Source: CAYWNA01 sp964459305 (GTDB lineage Bacteria > Planctomycetota > Planctomycetia > Pirellulales > Pirellulaceae). Taken from it: 48,488 nucleotides of DNA. Each line of letters starts with the position of its first letter. Position 1 is the stretch's first letter. Location: contig CAYWNA010000080.1 of the NCBI GenBank assembly GCA_964459305.1, positions 1 through 48,488 of the forward strand, read 5' to 3'. The notes under the pieces are model-generated. The model was not told the origin of the DNA and did no database searches. It was given only the letters and a program-made list of their open reading frames with translations. Positions 35,291 to 43,179 of the stretch are shown here, piece by piece. The translations under genes and the position numbers were made by a program.

Positions 35291-35380
35291 ATGCCAAGAA
35301 ATGTTGCCACACACGCTTTCTTGATTTGTATCGGAAACCACGCTGCTTCGGAAGTGACGGTGCAGAATAGGGCGATCGAG

Positions 35381-36022
35381 TCAAGCAGTTTTGCGAAGTG
35401 TCCACCAGACCGTGTGTCCGTAAAGGTTCTGATAATGCCAGAATCGGGGATATCGTAAGCGTCGGATGAAACGCGTCCCCCAAAATCTCGGTTTTTCGTT
35501 GACGATCATCTGTTCGATCGTCAGGTCGTGTTTCTTCAATTGAGCGTTCACAAAGTCTACGGCATCTGTGGCGCTGAAAAACCACTTGTGACGGTCTAGC
35601 TTTGGCTCGGGCGGCAGGCCGTAGTGGGCGATCTTTCCGTGGCCTCTACCGATGCGTTTTCGGGCACTGCACCAATTGTTCGGCAGGGAAATTATCACTC
35701 GGCGGTTCGTCACCCGAATCAATTCGGCAAATACCTGGTGGATGTTGTCCAGGTGTTCCAGCACGTCGGAACAGAGCACGCACGCGAACTGGCCGTCGTC
35801 GAAAGGCAGACGCTCGACCTGCTCCAGATCGAGCACCAAGTCCGGTTCGCCGCCGATGTCGACTCCAACATACTCAAGATCAGGTCGCAGTTTTCTCAAG
35901 CGGGCCTGATCGCAACCCACGTCCAGAAGCGGACCCTCCAGGAAGCGGCCAAATCGATCGACGATGTACCGCGCGCGGTCATCACGGTCAAGAAAACGGA
36001 CATAGTCGACTTCGGTGTTCAT
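35381..36022 (-). CDS. SAM-dependent methyltransferase in glycosyltransferase run
   Basis: 213 residues. Motif I is weak (GPLLDVGCDQARLRKL, about 30-45), then EYVGVDIGGEPD, LPFDDGQFACVLCSDVLEHL and ELIRVTNRRVIISLPN. C-terminal region basic and aromatic. It is the last gene of a minus-strand run of four (GT2, GT4, GT4, methyltransferase) with a 6-base gap to the upstream glycosyltransferase, so it probably modifies the same glycan or its lipid carrier. Confidence 0.85.
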   Translation of the reverse strand: MNTEVDYVRFLDRDDRARYIVDRFGRFLEGPLLDVGCDQARLRKLRPDLEYVGVDIGGEPDLVLDLEQVERLPFDDGQFACVLCSDVLEHLDNIHQVFAELIRVTNRRVIISLPNNWCSARKRIGRGHGKIAHYGLPPEPKLDRHKWFFSATDAVDFVNAQLKKHDLTIEQMIVNEKPRFWGTRFIRRLRYPRFWHYQNLYGHTVWWTLRKTA

Positions 36023-36028
36023 CGAATC

Positions 36029-37153
36029 TCAAGCTGCCTTGGAGAGCACCTGTCGAAACACATCTTCCATGCGGTCCAGCATGTGGTCCAAGCCAAATTG
36101 AGCCAATACCTGCCGCCGGCCAGCGATACCGAAACGATGGCGAAGGGATTCATCCTCGATTAGCGTCTTCAACGCTTCGGTCAGTGCTGGCACGTCCTGG
36201 GGCGGAACCAACAAACCGTTCACCTCGTGCGTCACGGCATCCTCGATGCTGCCCACGTTGGTCGACACCACCGGCAACTGACACCCCATGGCTTGCATGA
36301 TACTCTGAGGCACACCTTCGATCGCCCAGGTGGGCAACGCGAAGATGTCCATCGCTTGCAGCCAGGGGACGACATCTTCCTGATGGCCCACCATTCGGAC
36401 GCGGTCGGTCATCTGGAGTTCCTGGATTTGGCCTTCGATCCACTCGCGAGCCAAGCCGTCGCCCACGATCAACATCTCCACGTGGCTGCGATTCAGTCGG
36501 CGAATTGCATCGGCCAAGTACTGATGCCCTTTCGCTCCGCGCAAGGCAGCTACGATGCCAATCAGAATGCGGTCCGTCGGCAGCCCCAGACGGTGGCGGG
36601 CCGCACCGCGGTCTCCCGGCACGAAGCGATCGGTATCGATTCCGGTTGGGATGGACACAACTTGCTGGGCGGGAAATCGGTTATCTTCGATCATCGCCTG
36701 ACGCATCCGCTCGCCGCACGTGATGACCTGATGGGCCCCGTGAACGTACAACCAGCGTGTTGGTGTGTTCCGCGGGACAGGAGCGCCAATGTGCCGCGTA
36801 CGTACGACCGGCAAACGCCGCCCGGTGAAGCGCGCGGCGATGCTGAACAGCCAACTGTCCGTCGAACTGTGCGTATTCACGATGTCCACGTGATTGGCTC
36901 GGAGCCAGCGCCGCGCTGCTTTCAGCCCACGCAGCTTGCGGCGTTCGATCGGCAACGCCTCGACCGGAATCTGCCGGCGGACCGCGGCTTCGTAGATCGG
37001 GGCCTCTTGCGGGCAGACGATCCGTACATCGTGGCCGCGGCGAATCATGCCCTCGGATTCGGTGAGGATGCGCAACTCCTGCCCACCCCAACCGCAGGAG
37101 CTTTCGGTGTGCGCGATGCGCAGCTTGTGGCCAGATGTGTCAAGATTGGTCAT
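36029..37153 (-). CDS. Glycosyltransferase family 4 (first of two)
   Basis: 374 residues. GT-B fold: N-terminal CGWGGQELRILTESEGM (about 20-36, acceptor side) and C-terminal donor site with GIVAALRGAKGHQYLADAI, VGDGLAREWIE, and the EX7E-type region in LPTWAIEGVPQSIMQAMGCQ. These are hallmarks of retaining GT4 enzymes. The start overlaps the upstream glycosyltransferase by 14 bases, indicating coupling. Probably adds a sugar in LPS core or capsule assembly at the cytoplasmic face; donor and acceptor unknown. Confidence 0.9.
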   Translation of the reverse strand: MTNLDTSGHKLRIAHTESSCGWGGQELRILTESEGMIRRGHDVRIVCPQEAPIYEAAVRRQIPVEALPIERRKLRGLKAARRWLRANHVDIVNTHSSTDSWLFSIAARFTGRRLPVVRTRHIGAPVPRNTPTRWLYVHGAHQVITCGERMRQAMIEDNRFPAQQVVSIPTGIDTDRFVPGDRGAARHRLGLPTDRILIGIVAALRGAKGHQYLADAIRRLNRSHVEMLIVGDGLAREWIEGQIQELQMTDRVRMVGHQEDVVPWLQAMDIFALPTWAIEGVPQSIMQAMGCQLPVVSTNVGSIEDAVTHEVNGLLVPPQDVPALTEALKTLIEDESLRHRFGIAGRRQVLAQFGLDHMLDRMEDVFRQVLSKAA

Positions 37154-38345
37154 TCAAGAGCTCCGTGTACAGTTTCATCAGGCGATCACCCATGGCCTGC
37201 GGTGTCAACGGCTCGACCGTACGGCGTGCTTCGGCGCCAAGTCGTTCGCAATGTGCACGATTGCTCAAATGCCGCATGGCCTGGGCCAACGCGTCGCAAT
37301 CCAACGCGTCGCACACGTACCCGTTGCTGCCGTCTTGGATCAACTCAGCGGCACCACTTTTGGTGCTGGACACGACGGGAAGCCCCGCAGCCATCGCCTC
37401 CAGAGCAACGTTAGGGAAGGGGTCATACAAAGTGGGCAGGACTAACGCATCGGCGGCACCGTACCATCGTTCCACGTCTCGCTGGACACCTACCATGTGG
37501 ACCCGTCCGGCGACGCCGTACCTCGCGGCTCGACGAAGGTACGGCCCCGCATGTTTGTTCTTACCGACTACCACCAAATGCCCCGCCGGCAGTCGCGCCA
37601 GACTCGTGATGGTCTGCATTAGGCCCTTTCGCTCGAAGCCCGAACCAACAAAGATGAAGACTGGCTCTTCGTCGGAAATCCCCAGTTCCGCGCGTACATC
37701 CATCCGTTGGGAGCGGAGACGCGGATGGAACCTCTCTGTGTCGACCGCGTTGTAGACGAGACGAAGTTTCTTGGCGTCGATGCGGAAATTTTCGACGATC
37801 TCCTGCATCACCATGCGTGAATTGCAGATCACCAGGCGCAAGCGTTCGTCCTCAAACAGCAACCGCTCGGCGTGCTTCATGTAGACGTGAAAGGGGCTCA
37901 CATCCAGCCACAACCGGCGAAGCGGAGAAAAGACCCGTTTGCGCTGGCGCAACCATTCGCGATGCACGCCGTCGCCGGCACGGTACACCTGGCAGCCGGG
38001 AATCCGCTCGTGACTCTGCACCAAGTCGAATTGATGATGGCCAACTTCGCGCGTTACGGCGCGCGCAAACAACCAATCCCTCAGCGCACGTCCGATGCGA
38101 GGTGGATCGCACTGGATGACCGATGTGGAATCGCCGTCCCAGCTCCGAGTGATCAGCGTGACTTTGTGGCCCTGTTGTCGAAGCGCCGACATGAGGACGT
38201 TCACAAATCGTTCGCCGCCGCCGTCCATACGGTACTTCTGCCGCACGAGCGCAATCCGTACCGGCGAAGCCGTCAGGCGCCCGTGGACGCCCGATGGCCT
38301 GTCGTGGGAAGCAGTCGATGGATTCAGCAATGCTTCGCGAGTCAT
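37140..38345 (-). CDS. Glycosyltransferase family 4, WaaG-like
   Basis: 401 residues. YRMDGGGERFVNVLMSAL (about 39-56) matches the N-terminal GGxER of LPS core glucosyltransferase I (WaaG/RfaG). The donor domain has FVGSGFERKGLMQTITSLA, VVGKNKHAGPY, and LPTLYDPFPNVALEAMAAGL with the EX7E catalytic pattern. The hldE/gmhA genes nearby fit a role adding a hexose to a heptose core. The start overlaps the GT2 stop as ATGA, and the end overlaps the next gene by 14 bases. Confidence 0.88.
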   Translation of the reverse strand: MTREALLNPSTASHDRPSGVHGRLTASPVRIALVRQKYRMDGGGERFVNVLMSALRQQGHKVTLITRSWDGDSTSVIQCDPPRIGRALRDWLFARAVTREVGHHQFDLVQSHERIPGCQVYRAGDGVHREWLRQRKRVFSPLRRLWLDVSPFHVYMKHAERLLFEDERLRLVICNSRMVMQEIVENFRIDAKKLRLVYNAVDTERFHPRLRSQRMDVRAELGISDEEPVFIFVGSGFERKGLMQTITSLARLPAGHLVVVGKNKHAGPYLRRAARYGVAGRVHMVGVQRDVERWYGAADALVLPTLYDPFPNVALEAMAAGLPVVSSTKSGAAELIQDGSNGYVCDALDCDALAQAMRHLSNRAHCERLGAEARRTVEPLTPQAMGDRLMKLYTELLNDQS

Positions 38346-39169
38346 CTCGATACTCTTGATCCCAATTCGACTATGGATTCTCCCGCTCGACCGGTATCCC
38401 GCCCGCGGAGGTGCTTGGCCAACAGCCGGTATTTCAGGAAGGATCCGTTGGCAATGTGGTAGGCCAGAAACAACCCGGCCGACCCGTCGAGAAGGCCGGC
38501 ACGTAGCACGTAGAACTTCAAAAAGTTCCCCAGCCAGTGGATAAACGGTTCGGCGAAATTCGTCTTGCGCCCCTGGCGAACCAAATACTCCACCATCATC
38601 CGAACATAGCGCTCGTTCCGTTCGATGAATTCCTGACGGTTCCGAAAACTGTAGTGCAGCATCCGCGACTTCAGACGCTGCGTCTGGCCGCTGAGGATGA
38701 CGTTCTCATGAGGGTTCGAACCACCCCATCGGGCGCACGATCTCCGAAACAGCCGGAGCTGATAGTCGGGGCTCCACGTACCATGTTTGATTTCTTGATC
38801 CCCAAGATACGAGCGACGCCCGATGTGATAGCCTTCGACGTCATAGGGCAGGCTTTGAATTTCCTCGATCAATGGCGCCGTAAGCACCTCGTCCGCATCG
38901 ACCGACAGGACCCATTCGTGGTCGCAGTGGTCCAACGCATAGTTTTTCTGGTTGATGAAGTTGTCGAACGGGCGCTGAAGGAGCTTGGTATTGGGATACT
39001 GGCGCACGATGTCGAGCGTGCGATCGGTGGAGTCAGAGTCTACGACGATGGTTTGCTCGCACCAGTCCAGAGCATCAACACATCGGCCGATGTTATCCTC
39101 TTCGTTGTAGCAGATAATCGCGGCGGAGATTGGGGGATGTGGACAGATTGGCGAACCTTTGTCCATCAT
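38342..39169 (-). CDS. Glycosyltransferase family 2, WaaE/KdtX-like
   Basis: 275 residues with start chosen at the ATG at 39169 (two consecutive ATG codons, GGAAGGA about 12 bases upstream); a longer in-frame start exists at 39289 but its extra residues are atypical. GT-A motifs: ISAAIICYNEEDNIGRCVDA (about 14-33), VVDSDSTDRT, and the metal-binding DXD-like SVDADEVLT. A family-typical ENVILSGQTQRLKSRMLHYS follows. It resembles LPS-core beta-glucosyltransferases WaaE/KdtX. First gene of a run of four coupled minus-strand genes. Confidence 0.88.
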   Translation of the reverse strand: MMDKGSPICPHPPISAAIICYNEEDNIGRCVDALDWCEQTIVVDSDSTDRTLDIVRQYPNTKLLQRPFDNFINQKNYALDHCDHEWVLSVDADEVLTAPLIEEIQSLPYDVEGYHIGRRSYLGDQEIKHGTWSPDYQLRLFRRSCARWGGSNPHENVILSGQTQRLKSRMLHYSFRNRQEFIERNERYVRMMVEYLVRQGRKTNFAEPFIHWLGNFLKFYVLRAGLLDGSAGLFLAYHIANGSFLKYRLLAKHLRGRDTGRAGESIVELGSRVSR

Positions 39170-39420
39170 GGCTTGCGGGATTCCTTCCACGACCGATTGG
39201 CGCACCACCTCAGGGTCACTTGCCAGCGAGGGTGCCGATCCTCGGAGACCGTGCGGCAGGGAAACGCGGCTTGCGACATCCTGCCACACGGAAGCGTGGT
39301 GGGACGATATTCGTAGGTGGCACGACAGTCAAGGTCAACTTCAGCCCGCATGGCTTGGCGTTTCACGCCGATGGTAGCAGTTTCGGCAGTCACCCGAGGG
39401 GCTGGGAAACAACCATTGAA

Positions 39421-40179
39421 TTAGGCGGCGCTGCGAAGCCCCTGGGTTGGCGGCGGAGAGAAGGCGAAGTTGTTCACATAGCCGCCACTATCGGGATCAG
39501 ACTGGTGAGTCGCGGCATCAAATCTGTCGATGTCGATCGGCCCCTGGCGCGACAGGTAGCAGCCCTTGTATCCCAAATCGATCAGGTACGAGAAGACCTC
39601 GTCCACGGTGCCGCTGCTGCGATGGCGCGTCTCGCATTCGAATAGCAAATACGGATGGCAGGAAGAAAGCAGTTGCTTCCCGCCTCGAAATACGTCCAGC
39701 TCGTGCCCCTCCACATCGCATTTGATCAGCTTCACTGGATTGTCGAGGCGGTCGCCAAAATGATCATCCAGGGTGGTCACGGGAACGGTGTAACACTCGT
39801 CGTTGGCAGAGTCGAATGATGTGTGTTCCAATGATGCGGACGGTGAGCAACCGCCGCCCGGCACATGGAGTGTCGCCTCATCCGTGCCCGAAGAAAGGGC
39901 CACGTTTTCCACGGCGATGTTCTTGCCAAAGCCGGCAGATGTCAGTTTCTGCAAACGTCCGGCAAGCAATGGCTGCGGTTCGAAAGCATATACCCTGCCT
40001 TTTGAGCCCACGCATTTGCCCATCCAGTACGTGAACGCTCCCTTGTGAGCACCGATGTCGACAGCGACATCACCCGGCCGCAAGTGCGCCATAAGAAAAC
40101 GCACGCTGGACGGTTCGAGCTTGAACCGATAGCGCCATGCGCGATAAATCCACTTCCATTGATCTGTGATCACGGCCAT
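39421..40179 (-). CDS. FkbM-family methyltransferase
   Basis: 252 residues from the ATG at 40179 (a TTG three codons upstream is the alternative). Motif I is DVAVDIGAHKGAFTYWMG (about 37-54), then VYAFEPQPLLAGRL, the family block YTVPVTTLDDHFGDRLD and VKLIKCDVEGHELDVFRGG. The second FkbM enzyme of the region. It lies 251 bases upstream of the GT2 gene on the same strand and likely methylates a sugar in the same surface polymer. Confidence 0.88.
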   Translation of the reverse strand: MAVITDQWKWIYRAWRYRFKLEPSSVRFLMAHLRPGDVAVDIGAHKGAFTYWMGKCVGSKGRVYAFEPQPLLAGRLQKLTSAGFGKNIAVENVALSSGTDEATLHVPGGGCSPSASLEHTSFDSANDECYTVPVTTLDDHFGDRLDNPVKLIKCDVEGHELDVFRGGKQLLSSCHPYLLFECETRHRSSGTVDEVFSYLIDLGYKGCYLSRQGPIDIDRFDAATHQSDPDSGGYVNNFAFSPPPTQGLRSAA

Positions 40180-40627
40180 CGAATTCAAGCCTTACTTCAA
40201 GAAACGAACAAACCTGACCGCCCAATCTCGCCATGGATAGTACAGTTTTCAATTTCCGTGACGCAATAGCATTACTCGGATGCTCTCATACTGGGGTCCA
40301 GGAACGGATTTCCGCGTCAAAATGGAGAAGGCGACGCTATCACTGGAAGCACGGCAGAAGCTTGACTGTCGATGCCGAGGCTCCCACACCCAGACCCCAG
40401 GGGTGACCGGGGCTGACCGAAGCGGTGCTCTGGATCGTTGTGCCCTGGGGCATCGCTCGCTACGCTCGCTTTGCCCCAGCCGCACCGATTGAAACGCCTT
40501 GGGGCAAGATTGGCCGCTTGTGGGTGGCAGAACGCTCCGGGTGTGGTAAGCTAATTTTCGAGACGGGGCAGTCCGTATCGGGCGGACTGGCTGCTGTGTT
40601 GTACGTAACTATCCAGGAGGAAGCACC
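40180..40627. other. Intergenic region upstream of DUF1080 gene
   Basis: 448 bases between divergent genes. It holds the palindrome at 40445-40479 and the AGGAGG ribosome-binding site of the DUF1080 gene just before 40628. Short open frames here lack any protein-like character. No convincing promoter hexamers could be assigned. Confidence 0.45.
40445..40479. repeat. Palindromic dispersed element, intergenic copy
   Basis: CTGGGGCA (40445-40452) and TGCCCCAG (40472-40479) pair perfectly over 8 bp around a 19-base loop containing CGCTCGCTACGCTCG. The loop core is shared with the elements at 2562-2627 inside rlmKL, so the same family occurs both between genes and inside one. Confidence 0.75.
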
Positions 40628-41314
40628 ATGCGCGTTCTTGTGATTGTTTTGCTGATTGCTGTAGCTGCCGTTTTCGCATGCCAGACGGCCATGGCCGACG
40701 AGGCGTGTAAGTCTGGCGACTTGTTCAACGGCGAGTGTCTTGAGGGCTGGGACGTTTTCCTGATCGACTCCGATGTGAAGATGGAAGATGTCTGGAGCGT
40801 GAAAGGCGGCGTCATGATCTGCAAAGGGGAGCCGCTCGGATATCTCTTCACGAAGAAGAAATACACTAACTTCAAGCTGACGCTCCAGTGGCGTTGGGCT
40901 CCCGGTACAAAGCCGGGAAATAGCGGTGTGCTGCTCCGCATCGCCGACGACGCGGTATCGTTTCTGCCCAAGTGCGTCGAAGCGCAATTGATGAACGGCA
41001 GCGCCGGCGATATCTGGGCATTCTACGGGGCCAAACTGAAAGGCGCCCCTGATCGCTTTAAGGAAATAAAAGGCCATGCGAAGATAGGAGATTTCATGGG
41101 CGTCGGCAAGATGAAGGGCGCAGAAAAGGAGCCGGGCCAGTGGAATACGTACGATATCACGTTTGACAAGGGTAATCTCACGCTGGTGATCAACGGCGAG
41201 AAGGTAAACGAGGCCACCGACTGCGATGTCGTCGCCGGCGGCATCGGACTGCAATCAGAGGGCGGGGAGATCCACTTCCGCAACATCAAGTTGACCGCAT
41301 TGCCGTGCAAGTAG
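40628..41314 (+). CDS. Secreted DUF1080 (3-keto-disaccharide hydrolase-like) protein
   Basis: 228 residues; AGGAGG 8 bases upstream of the ATG. Signal peptide MRVLVIVLLIAVAAVFACQT to about residue 23. The body is a LamG-like beta-sandwich: DLFNGECLEGWDVFLID, KGEPLGYLFTKKKYTNFKL, WRWAPGTKPGNSGVLLRI, and the end block IGLQSEGGEIHFRNIKL. This is DUF1080, abundant in planctomycetes; one member hydrolyses 3-keto-glucosides, others are presumed carbohydrate-binding or hydrolytic. Exported. Confidence 0.92.
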   Translation: MRVLVIVLLIAVAAVFACQTAMADEACKSGDLFNGECLEGWDVFLIDSDVKMEDVWSVKGGVMICKGEPLGYLFTKKKYTNFKLTLQWRWAPGTKPGNSGVLLRIADDAVSFLPKCVEAQLMNGSAGDIWAFYGAKLKGAPDRFKEIKGHAKIGDFMGVGKMKGAEKEPGQWNTYDITFDKGNLTLVINGEKVNEATDCDVVAGGIGLQSEGGEIHFRNIKLTALPCK

Positions 41315-41375
41315 ATTTGCGGCGGTGTTTACGCCAGCGGCGTTGATTCTCATAACCCAAGGTCGCTCTCCTCGG

Positions 41376-41519
41376 CTACCCTGGGATTAGTGAAGAGGTT
41401 AAAATACACCATTCGGTTTGCATGCGTTCTGCATGATATGATGGTTTGTTCCTGCGGTTGATTCGTTTTGGACCAAGATTTCGCGTTTTGACGCGAATAC
41501 CTTCGTCGAGTAACTGCAT
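41376..41519 (-). CDS. Possible small basic protein divergent from the Ubl operon
   Basis: 47 residues, MQLLDEGIRVKTRNLGPKR and onward, ending SSLIPG. AAGGAG lies 9 bases upstream of the ATG on the minus strand, an ideal ribosome-binding site, and the first half is strongly basic. Against it: the region is also the leader of the Ubl operon, only 48 bases separate the two start codons, and I recognise no family. It could be a small regulator or leader peptide, or chance. Confidence 0.3.
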   Translation of the reverse strand: MQLLDEGIRVKTRNLGPKRINRRNKPSYHAERMQTEWCILTSSLIPG

Positions 41520-41567
41520 TGTGTACATCTCCTTTGTCTTTTCTTTGCATTGCACTGGGAGTGAGAC

Positions 41568-41864
41568 ATGACCGCACAAGGTTCTAGCGGCGAGCGAAAG
41601 GGAACTCGCGTGACGTTTCTGGACCAGACCGGGGCCAAGTCGGTTGATGCCGTCATCGCCGAGACCGTCCCGGTCAAGCGAATCTTGCCAAACATCATCA
41701 CCAAAATGAACCTGCCTGTGATGGGGCCTGACGGTCAGCCAATGAGCTACAGTCTGGACCATAAAGAGGGCGGCAAGCGACTTCGCGAAGAACAAACCCT
41801 TCCAAATGCGGACGTGCGTGACGGAGACCACCTGATCGTGTATCCTGAAATAGTGGCCGGATAG
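41568..41864 (+). CDS. YukD-like ubiquitin-like protein (conjugated modifier candidate)
   Basis: 98 residues, GGGAG 7 bases upstream of the ATG. After a flexible 12-residue lead comes a beta-grasp pattern: TRVTFLDQTGAKSVDAVI (strands 1-2), VKRILPNIITKMNLP (helix), SYSLDHKEGGKRL, TLPNADVRDGDHLIVYPE (last strand). This resembles the EsaB/YukD branch of ubiquitin-like folds. The chain ends ...EIVAG with a single C-terminal Gly and nothing after it, so the carboxylate needed for adenylation is already exposed. Being first in an operon with E1, E2, JAB and RING-like genes, it is most simply the modifier that the system attaches to lysines. A MoaD/ThiS sulfur-carrier role is less likely because E2 genes are present. 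Confidence 0.82.
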   Translation: MTAQGSSGERKGTRVTFLDQTGAKSVDAVIAETVPVKRILPNIITKMNLPVMGPDGQPMSYSLDHKEGGKRLREEQTLPNADVRDGDHLIVYPEIVAG

Positions 41865-41873
41865 GGTATCAGA

Positions 41874-42602
41874 ATGCGCCAATCGCCTCGTCTTCGCCGG
41901 TTGCGCAGCGACATGAGGGCGATGCAGCAACTGCAGGCGGAGAGCAGCATCTTGGACTTCACCGTCCCCGGACCAATGTTCGGGGGGCCGCCCGACGTCT
42001 ACACTGTTGTCTTCCACGGGCGAGGGCTGTGGGTACCGGAAGGCACAGACGAAGTGCACGTCCGTTCCCGGCACGAGGTCATGATTCGCTTGGGTGCCTC
42101 GTACCCGCGGATGATGCCCGAACTGGCCTGGAAGACGCCCGTTTTTCATCCCAACATTTCCGCGAACGGCGTCGTGTGCCTGGGCGGCTACAGCACCCAC
42201 TGGGTGCCCAGCCTGCAACTTGACGAACTGTGTACCATGCTTTGGGACATGATTCGTTACGAGAATTTCGATATCGAAAGCCCGTACAACCGACAGGCGG
42301 CTCAGTGGATCAAGGAACAGAACACTTTCGCGTTTCCCGTTGACAACCGTGCTATCCGCAACAGGGCGGCCGAGGCGCTGTCGGGCGCAGAGGAACGTGG
42401 GGACGGGAAGGAGAGACGCTCGACATCACCCGTCGGCGAGCCGATTGTAGCTGTCACTCCGAAGGACTTCGATAGTGGCCATTCACCGGAATTTCCCGAT
42501 ATCGTATTTGTGGACGATGAGCAAGTGGAAGTCGTGGACGCGGAAATCGTGGACGAAGAGGGCCAAGGGTGGGAGGCTCGTGATATTCTGTTTATCGAAT
42601 AG
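41874..42602 (+). CDS. Ubiquitin-conjugating (E2) enzyme, catalytically intact
   Basis: 242 residues, 9 bases after the Ubl gene. The UBC fold is at about 5-150: N-terminal helix RLRRLRSDMRAMQQL, then the hallmark FHPNISANGVVCLGGYS, with H92-P93-N94 and Cys102. The eight-residue spacing from Asn to Cys is the same as in eukaryotic E2s. W110 and the helix LDELCTMLWDMIR match the post-catalytic part. A charged linker (about 160-205) leads to an acidic tail with two hydrophobic-acidic motifs, IVFVDDE (210-216) and ILFIE at the very end (238-242). It should accept the Ubl from the E1 at Cys102 and pass it to target lysines. A paralogue without the Cys is encoded at 45843-46511. Confidence 0.88.
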   Translation: MRQSPRLRRLRSDMRAMQQLQAESSILDFTVPGPMFGGPPDVYTVVFHGRGLWVPEGTDEVHVRSRHEVMIRLGASYPRMMPELAWKTPVFHPNISANGVVCLGGYSTHWVPSLQLDELCTMLWDMIRYENFDIESPYNRQAAQWIKEQNTFAFPVDNRAIRNRAAEALSGAEERGDGKERRSTSPVGEPIVAVTPKDFDSGHSPEFPDIVFVDDEQVEVVDAEIVDEEGQGWEARDILFIE

Positions 42603-42626
42603 GGTCCGTTTGTCATTGATTCGTCC

Positions 42627-43154
42627 ATGTCAGAATCAACCGGGAATGCCGCCGCTGCCAACACCGTAGCTCGCCGAGGCAAGGCGATCGGCACGGTTCA
42701 CGACGATACATTCTCGATCCTCGTCCACGAGACCATTCTGGAAGAGATTCTCGACTACTCGGAACAAGATAAGCAGCGCGAGTTGGGCGGGTTTCTTACC
42801 GGCGGTGTGTACGGGGGCCAGCGGCAGCACGTCGAAGTGAGACACTTCCTGCCGGCTGTGGACGCGCGCTCCAAGGCCACGTCGCTGACGTTCACCCATG
42901 ATACGTGGGCGGCAATGACACGCGAGGTGAGCCGCCGTTATCCGGATGATGCCGTCATCGGCTGGCAGCACACTCATCCCGGCTTTGGTGTGTTTCTGTC
43001 GGGCTATGATCTGTTTATCCACCGACATTTCTTCAACGAGCCGTGGCAAATCGCTCTGGTGGTTGACCCGCGGCGTCGCGAATTGGGGTTCTTTCAATGG
43101 CGCGACGATCAAGTGACCGACTGCGGGTTCGTATGTGTGAGAGACGATACCTGA
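42627..43154 (+). CDS. JAB/JAMM metalloprotease, soluble (deconjugating peptidase)
   Basis: 175 residues, cytosolic. The complete JAMM zinc site is E52 (RELGGFL), then HTHPGFGVFLSGYD with H115, H117, S125 and D128 (HxHP...SxxD). No membrane segment. By analogy with Rpn11 and archaeal/bacterial JAB proteins it should cleave the isopeptide bond after the Ubl C-terminal Gly. Because the Ubl already ends in Gly, its role is more likely removal or recycling than precursor maturation. It is clearly paralogous to the N-terminal domain of the second JAB protein (shared FTHDTW, HTHP and ALVVDP blocks). Confidence 0.9.
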   Translation: MSESTGNAAAANTVARRGKAIGTVHDDTFSILVHETILEEILDYSEQDKQRELGGFLTGGVYGGQRQHVEVRHFLPAVDARSKATSLTFTHDTWAAMTREVSRRYPDDAVIGWQHTHPGFGVFLSGYDLFIHRHFFNEPWQIALVVDPRRRELGFFQWRDDQVTDCGFVCVRDDT

Positions 43155-43179
43155 CACCCAAACACTGAAACCTCACCCC

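Noticed and set aside
41568..41864. YukD/EsaB component of a type VII (ESX-like) secretion system
   Set aside because: No EccC/FtsK-type ATPase, WXG100 protein or EssA-EssB homologue is nearby, and the neighbours are conjugation enzymes.
41520..42218. Long minus-strand extension of the small divergent ORF
   Set aside because: The extension covers the Ubl and E2 genes antisense and has no motif; only the last 47 codons have a ribosome-binding site.
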